Part shown: positions 5,858 through 6,812 of the stretch, one piece after another
Numbering within the stretch: the first letter of the stretch is position 1
How the letters are laid out: each line of letters starts with the position of its first letter
Assembly (NCBI GenBank): GCA_033856235.1
Contig: JAWVFI010000136.1
Location: 1-6,812 of the forward strand
Source: DASXRU01 sp033856235
GTDB lineage: Bacteria > Acidobacteriota > Blastocatellia > Pyrinomonadales > Pyrinomonadaceae
DNA length: 6,812 nucleotides
Reading direction: 5' to 3'
Position numbers and translations under genes: made by a program
Notes under the pieces: generated by a model
What the model saw: the letters and a program-made list of their open reading frames with translations, nothing else
Told to the model about the DNA's origin: nothing
The model's database searches: none

Positions 5858-6292
5858 TTGGCTGCTACAGAAAAGACGCCCACGGTGGCCGACCTGTTTC
5901 GGCGCGCGCAAGCCATGCGACGAGAGAACCGGGAAGTTTCTTATAAAGAGATCCATGCGCAACTGGCGCGCGAGTTTTCTGGCGGCCCCTTCCCGCCAGT
6001 TTATAATCTGACGATTCCAGAACAGGACGCGCGCGCGCCTGAGGAAGACTGGTCTGCGGGGTTGCCGATTGTCCTGCGCGGCATTCAGCAAAAGGACTGG
6101 AACGATATCGCCAGCGGCATCGTGCTCTCCCTCGAACAAACCGAAAATTACGAACGTGAGCGAGGCCCGGAAGGCACGCGTGACAGATGGCACGATCGCT
6201 CTGCCGGAATTGAGGAAGCGACGTCGAAGAGCGTCGGCAAGTGGATGCCGGAAGAATTGATGAACATGGCGGAGCGCAGCCTGAAGAAATAA
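5858..6292 (+). CDS. Conserved-looking hypothetical protein, 144 residues, TTG start
   Basis: I do not recognise this family. It is a soluble, highly charged protein without signal peptide, membrane segment or cysteine. The N-terminal part (about 9-40: TVADLFRRAQAMRREN, then REVSYKEIHAQLAREF) reads as two amphipathic helices, loosely like a helix-turn-helix or protein-interaction domain. A Pro-rich link with PFPPVYNLTIPEQ (about 44-56) follows, then a helical middle (LRGIQQKDWNDIASGIVLSLEQTENYERE). The C-terminus ends in KWMPEELMNMAERSLKK. The start is TTG with AAGGAG 7 bases upstream. The gene ends 48 bases before the VWA gene on the same strand, so the two are probably co-transcribed. Coding status is supported by the strong ribosome site and by protein-like composition. 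Antisense frames here are also open, but they lack such a site. No function is proposed. Confidence 0.85.
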   Translation: MAATEKTPTVADLFRRAQAMRRENREVSYKEIHAQLAREFSGGPFPPVYNLTIPEQDARAPEEDWSAGLPIVLRGIQQKDWNDIASGIVLSLEQTENYERERGPEGTRDRWHDRSAGIEEATSKSVGKWMPEELMNMAERSLKK

Positions 6293-6340
6293 GAGTTGCC
6301 GCGAGGCAAACATCCCGCGGTAATCCGGAATCCAAGAGTC

Positions 6341-6812
6341 ATGTTAAAGGGAAGCAAGTTTTACTCAGCTCTGTTGCTAGTGCTGTTTTCGTCAGTTTTG
6401 GCCTTCAGCCAGAACGACAAGAAAGTAGCCTCCGCAATCCTCATCGATAACACCGGTTCGCTCCGCTCCCAGTTCGATCAGGTATTGACGTTGGGCAAAG
6501 CGGTCGCGCAGCACGCAGCGCAAAAAGGCCCGGTCTCAGTTTTTAATTTCCAGAGCGGTGGCGATCGCAGAAACCCGCTGGCCATAATTAGCGGCGGCAG
6601 CGAATGGAGCCAGGATGCGGATGCCCTGGGGAATTTCATCGACGACATCTATGTGCTGGGCGGCCAGACAACGCTGCTCGATGCTGTTAATGCTATGACC
6701 CGCGAGGTGAACTCCAAATTAGCCCTCGAGAAAGACACCTATGCCAACGGGGCCATCATCCTGATAACCGATGGGGAAGACCGCGAAAGCCGCATCAAGG
6801 AAACTGAACTCA
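6341..6812 (+). CDS. Secreted VWA-domain protein (partial, C-terminus beyond right edge)
   Basis: The first 157 codons are present, with no stop before the window edge. Residues 1-24 form a signal peptide (MLKGSK, a hydrophobic core, then VLAFSQ), so the protein is exported. The rest starts a von Willebrand factor A domain almost at once. The metal-ion-dependent adhesion site is visible as D36-N-T38-G-S40 (ILIDNTGSLR), with T110 or T111 in LGGQTTLLDAV and D144 in LITDGEDRES. The first motif has Thr in place of the usual first Ser, which I recall as common in acidobacterial VWA proteins. VWA domains bind protein ligands through a divalent metal; the ligand is unknown. The ATG at 6341 is preceded only by weak purine stretches (GGAA, AAGAG). 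The gene follows the 144-residue gene by 48 bases. The missing part may hold the rest of the fold and further domains. Confidence 0.9.
   Translation, partial: MLKGSKFYSALLLVLFSSVLAFSQNDKKVASAILIDNTGSLRSQFDQVLTLGKAVAQHAAQKGPVSVFNFQSGGDRRNPLAIISGGSEWSQDADALGNFIDDIYVLGGQTTLLDAVNAMTREVNSKLALEKDTYANGAIILITDGEDRESRIKETEL

Noticed and set aside
5614..5916. Minus-strand open frame of 100 codons
   Set aside because: It runs through the family 3 repeat and overlaps the start of the 144-residue gene. Its composition is Arg/Ala/Ser-rich and there is no ribosome site.
6296..6309. Short hairpin TTGCC-GCGA-GGCAA between the 144-residue and VWA genes as a terminator
   Set aside because: The stem has only 5 bp and no T-run follows. 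It may be a small processing or spacing element at most, so co-transcription is still favoured.
5837..6357. Several minus-strand open frames antisense to the 144-residue gene
   Set aside because: They are Arg- and Ser-rich, typical of antisense frames in GC-rich genes. The plus frame has a strong ribosome site and a more natural protein composition.
1..6812. tRNA, rRNA, CRISPR array, transposase, phage or replication-origin signals
   Set aside because: No cloverleaf with a conserved T-loop, no regularly spaced direct repeats, and no transposase, integrase or DnaA-box cluster was seen by reading both strands.

Overview
The window looks like chromosomal DNA of an Acidobacteriota member. The clues are a very large Oar-type TonB-dependent receptor with an N-terminal carboxypeptidase-regulatory domain, a secreted VWA protein with an acidobacterial-style DNTGS metal site, moderately high GC, and several families of paired palindromic intergenic repeats. 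The assignment rests on family resemblance recalled from memory, not on a search.

Layout from left to right. Positions 1-2288 (minus) hold the first 762 codons of an outer-membrane TonB-dependent receptor whose C-terminus lies beyond the left edge. It is divergent from a D-2-hydroxyacid dehydrogenase (2650-3597, plus). That gene is bracketed by two unrelated inverted repeat pairs: 2550-2627, which touches its start, and 3603-3714, which begins six bases after its stop. Next comes a convergent minus-strand unit: an apparently cytoplasmic S8 subtilisin-like protease with an N-terminal four-cysteine motif (5491-4133), then an 87-residue acidic protein of unknown function (4037-3774), ending in a clear intrinsic terminator (3715-3747). 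A third repeat element, about 149 bases with 34-35 base terminal inverted repeats (5580-5728), fills the divergent region before a plus-strand pair. That pair is an unrecognised 144-residue protein with a TTG start (5858-6292) and a secreted VWA-domain protein cut by the right edge (6341-6812).

No shared pathway for these genes is evident. The receptor probably takes up a substrate at the outer membrane, and the dehydrogenase fits central hydroxyacid (glycerate/hydroxypyruvate-like) metabolism. The protease and its small downstream gene look like one transcription unit, as do the 144-residue protein and the VWA protein. No RNA gene, CRISPR array, transposase or phage gene was seen. The most distinctive features are the three repeat families, two of which show compensatory base changes that preserve hairpins, and the unusual architecture of the protease.
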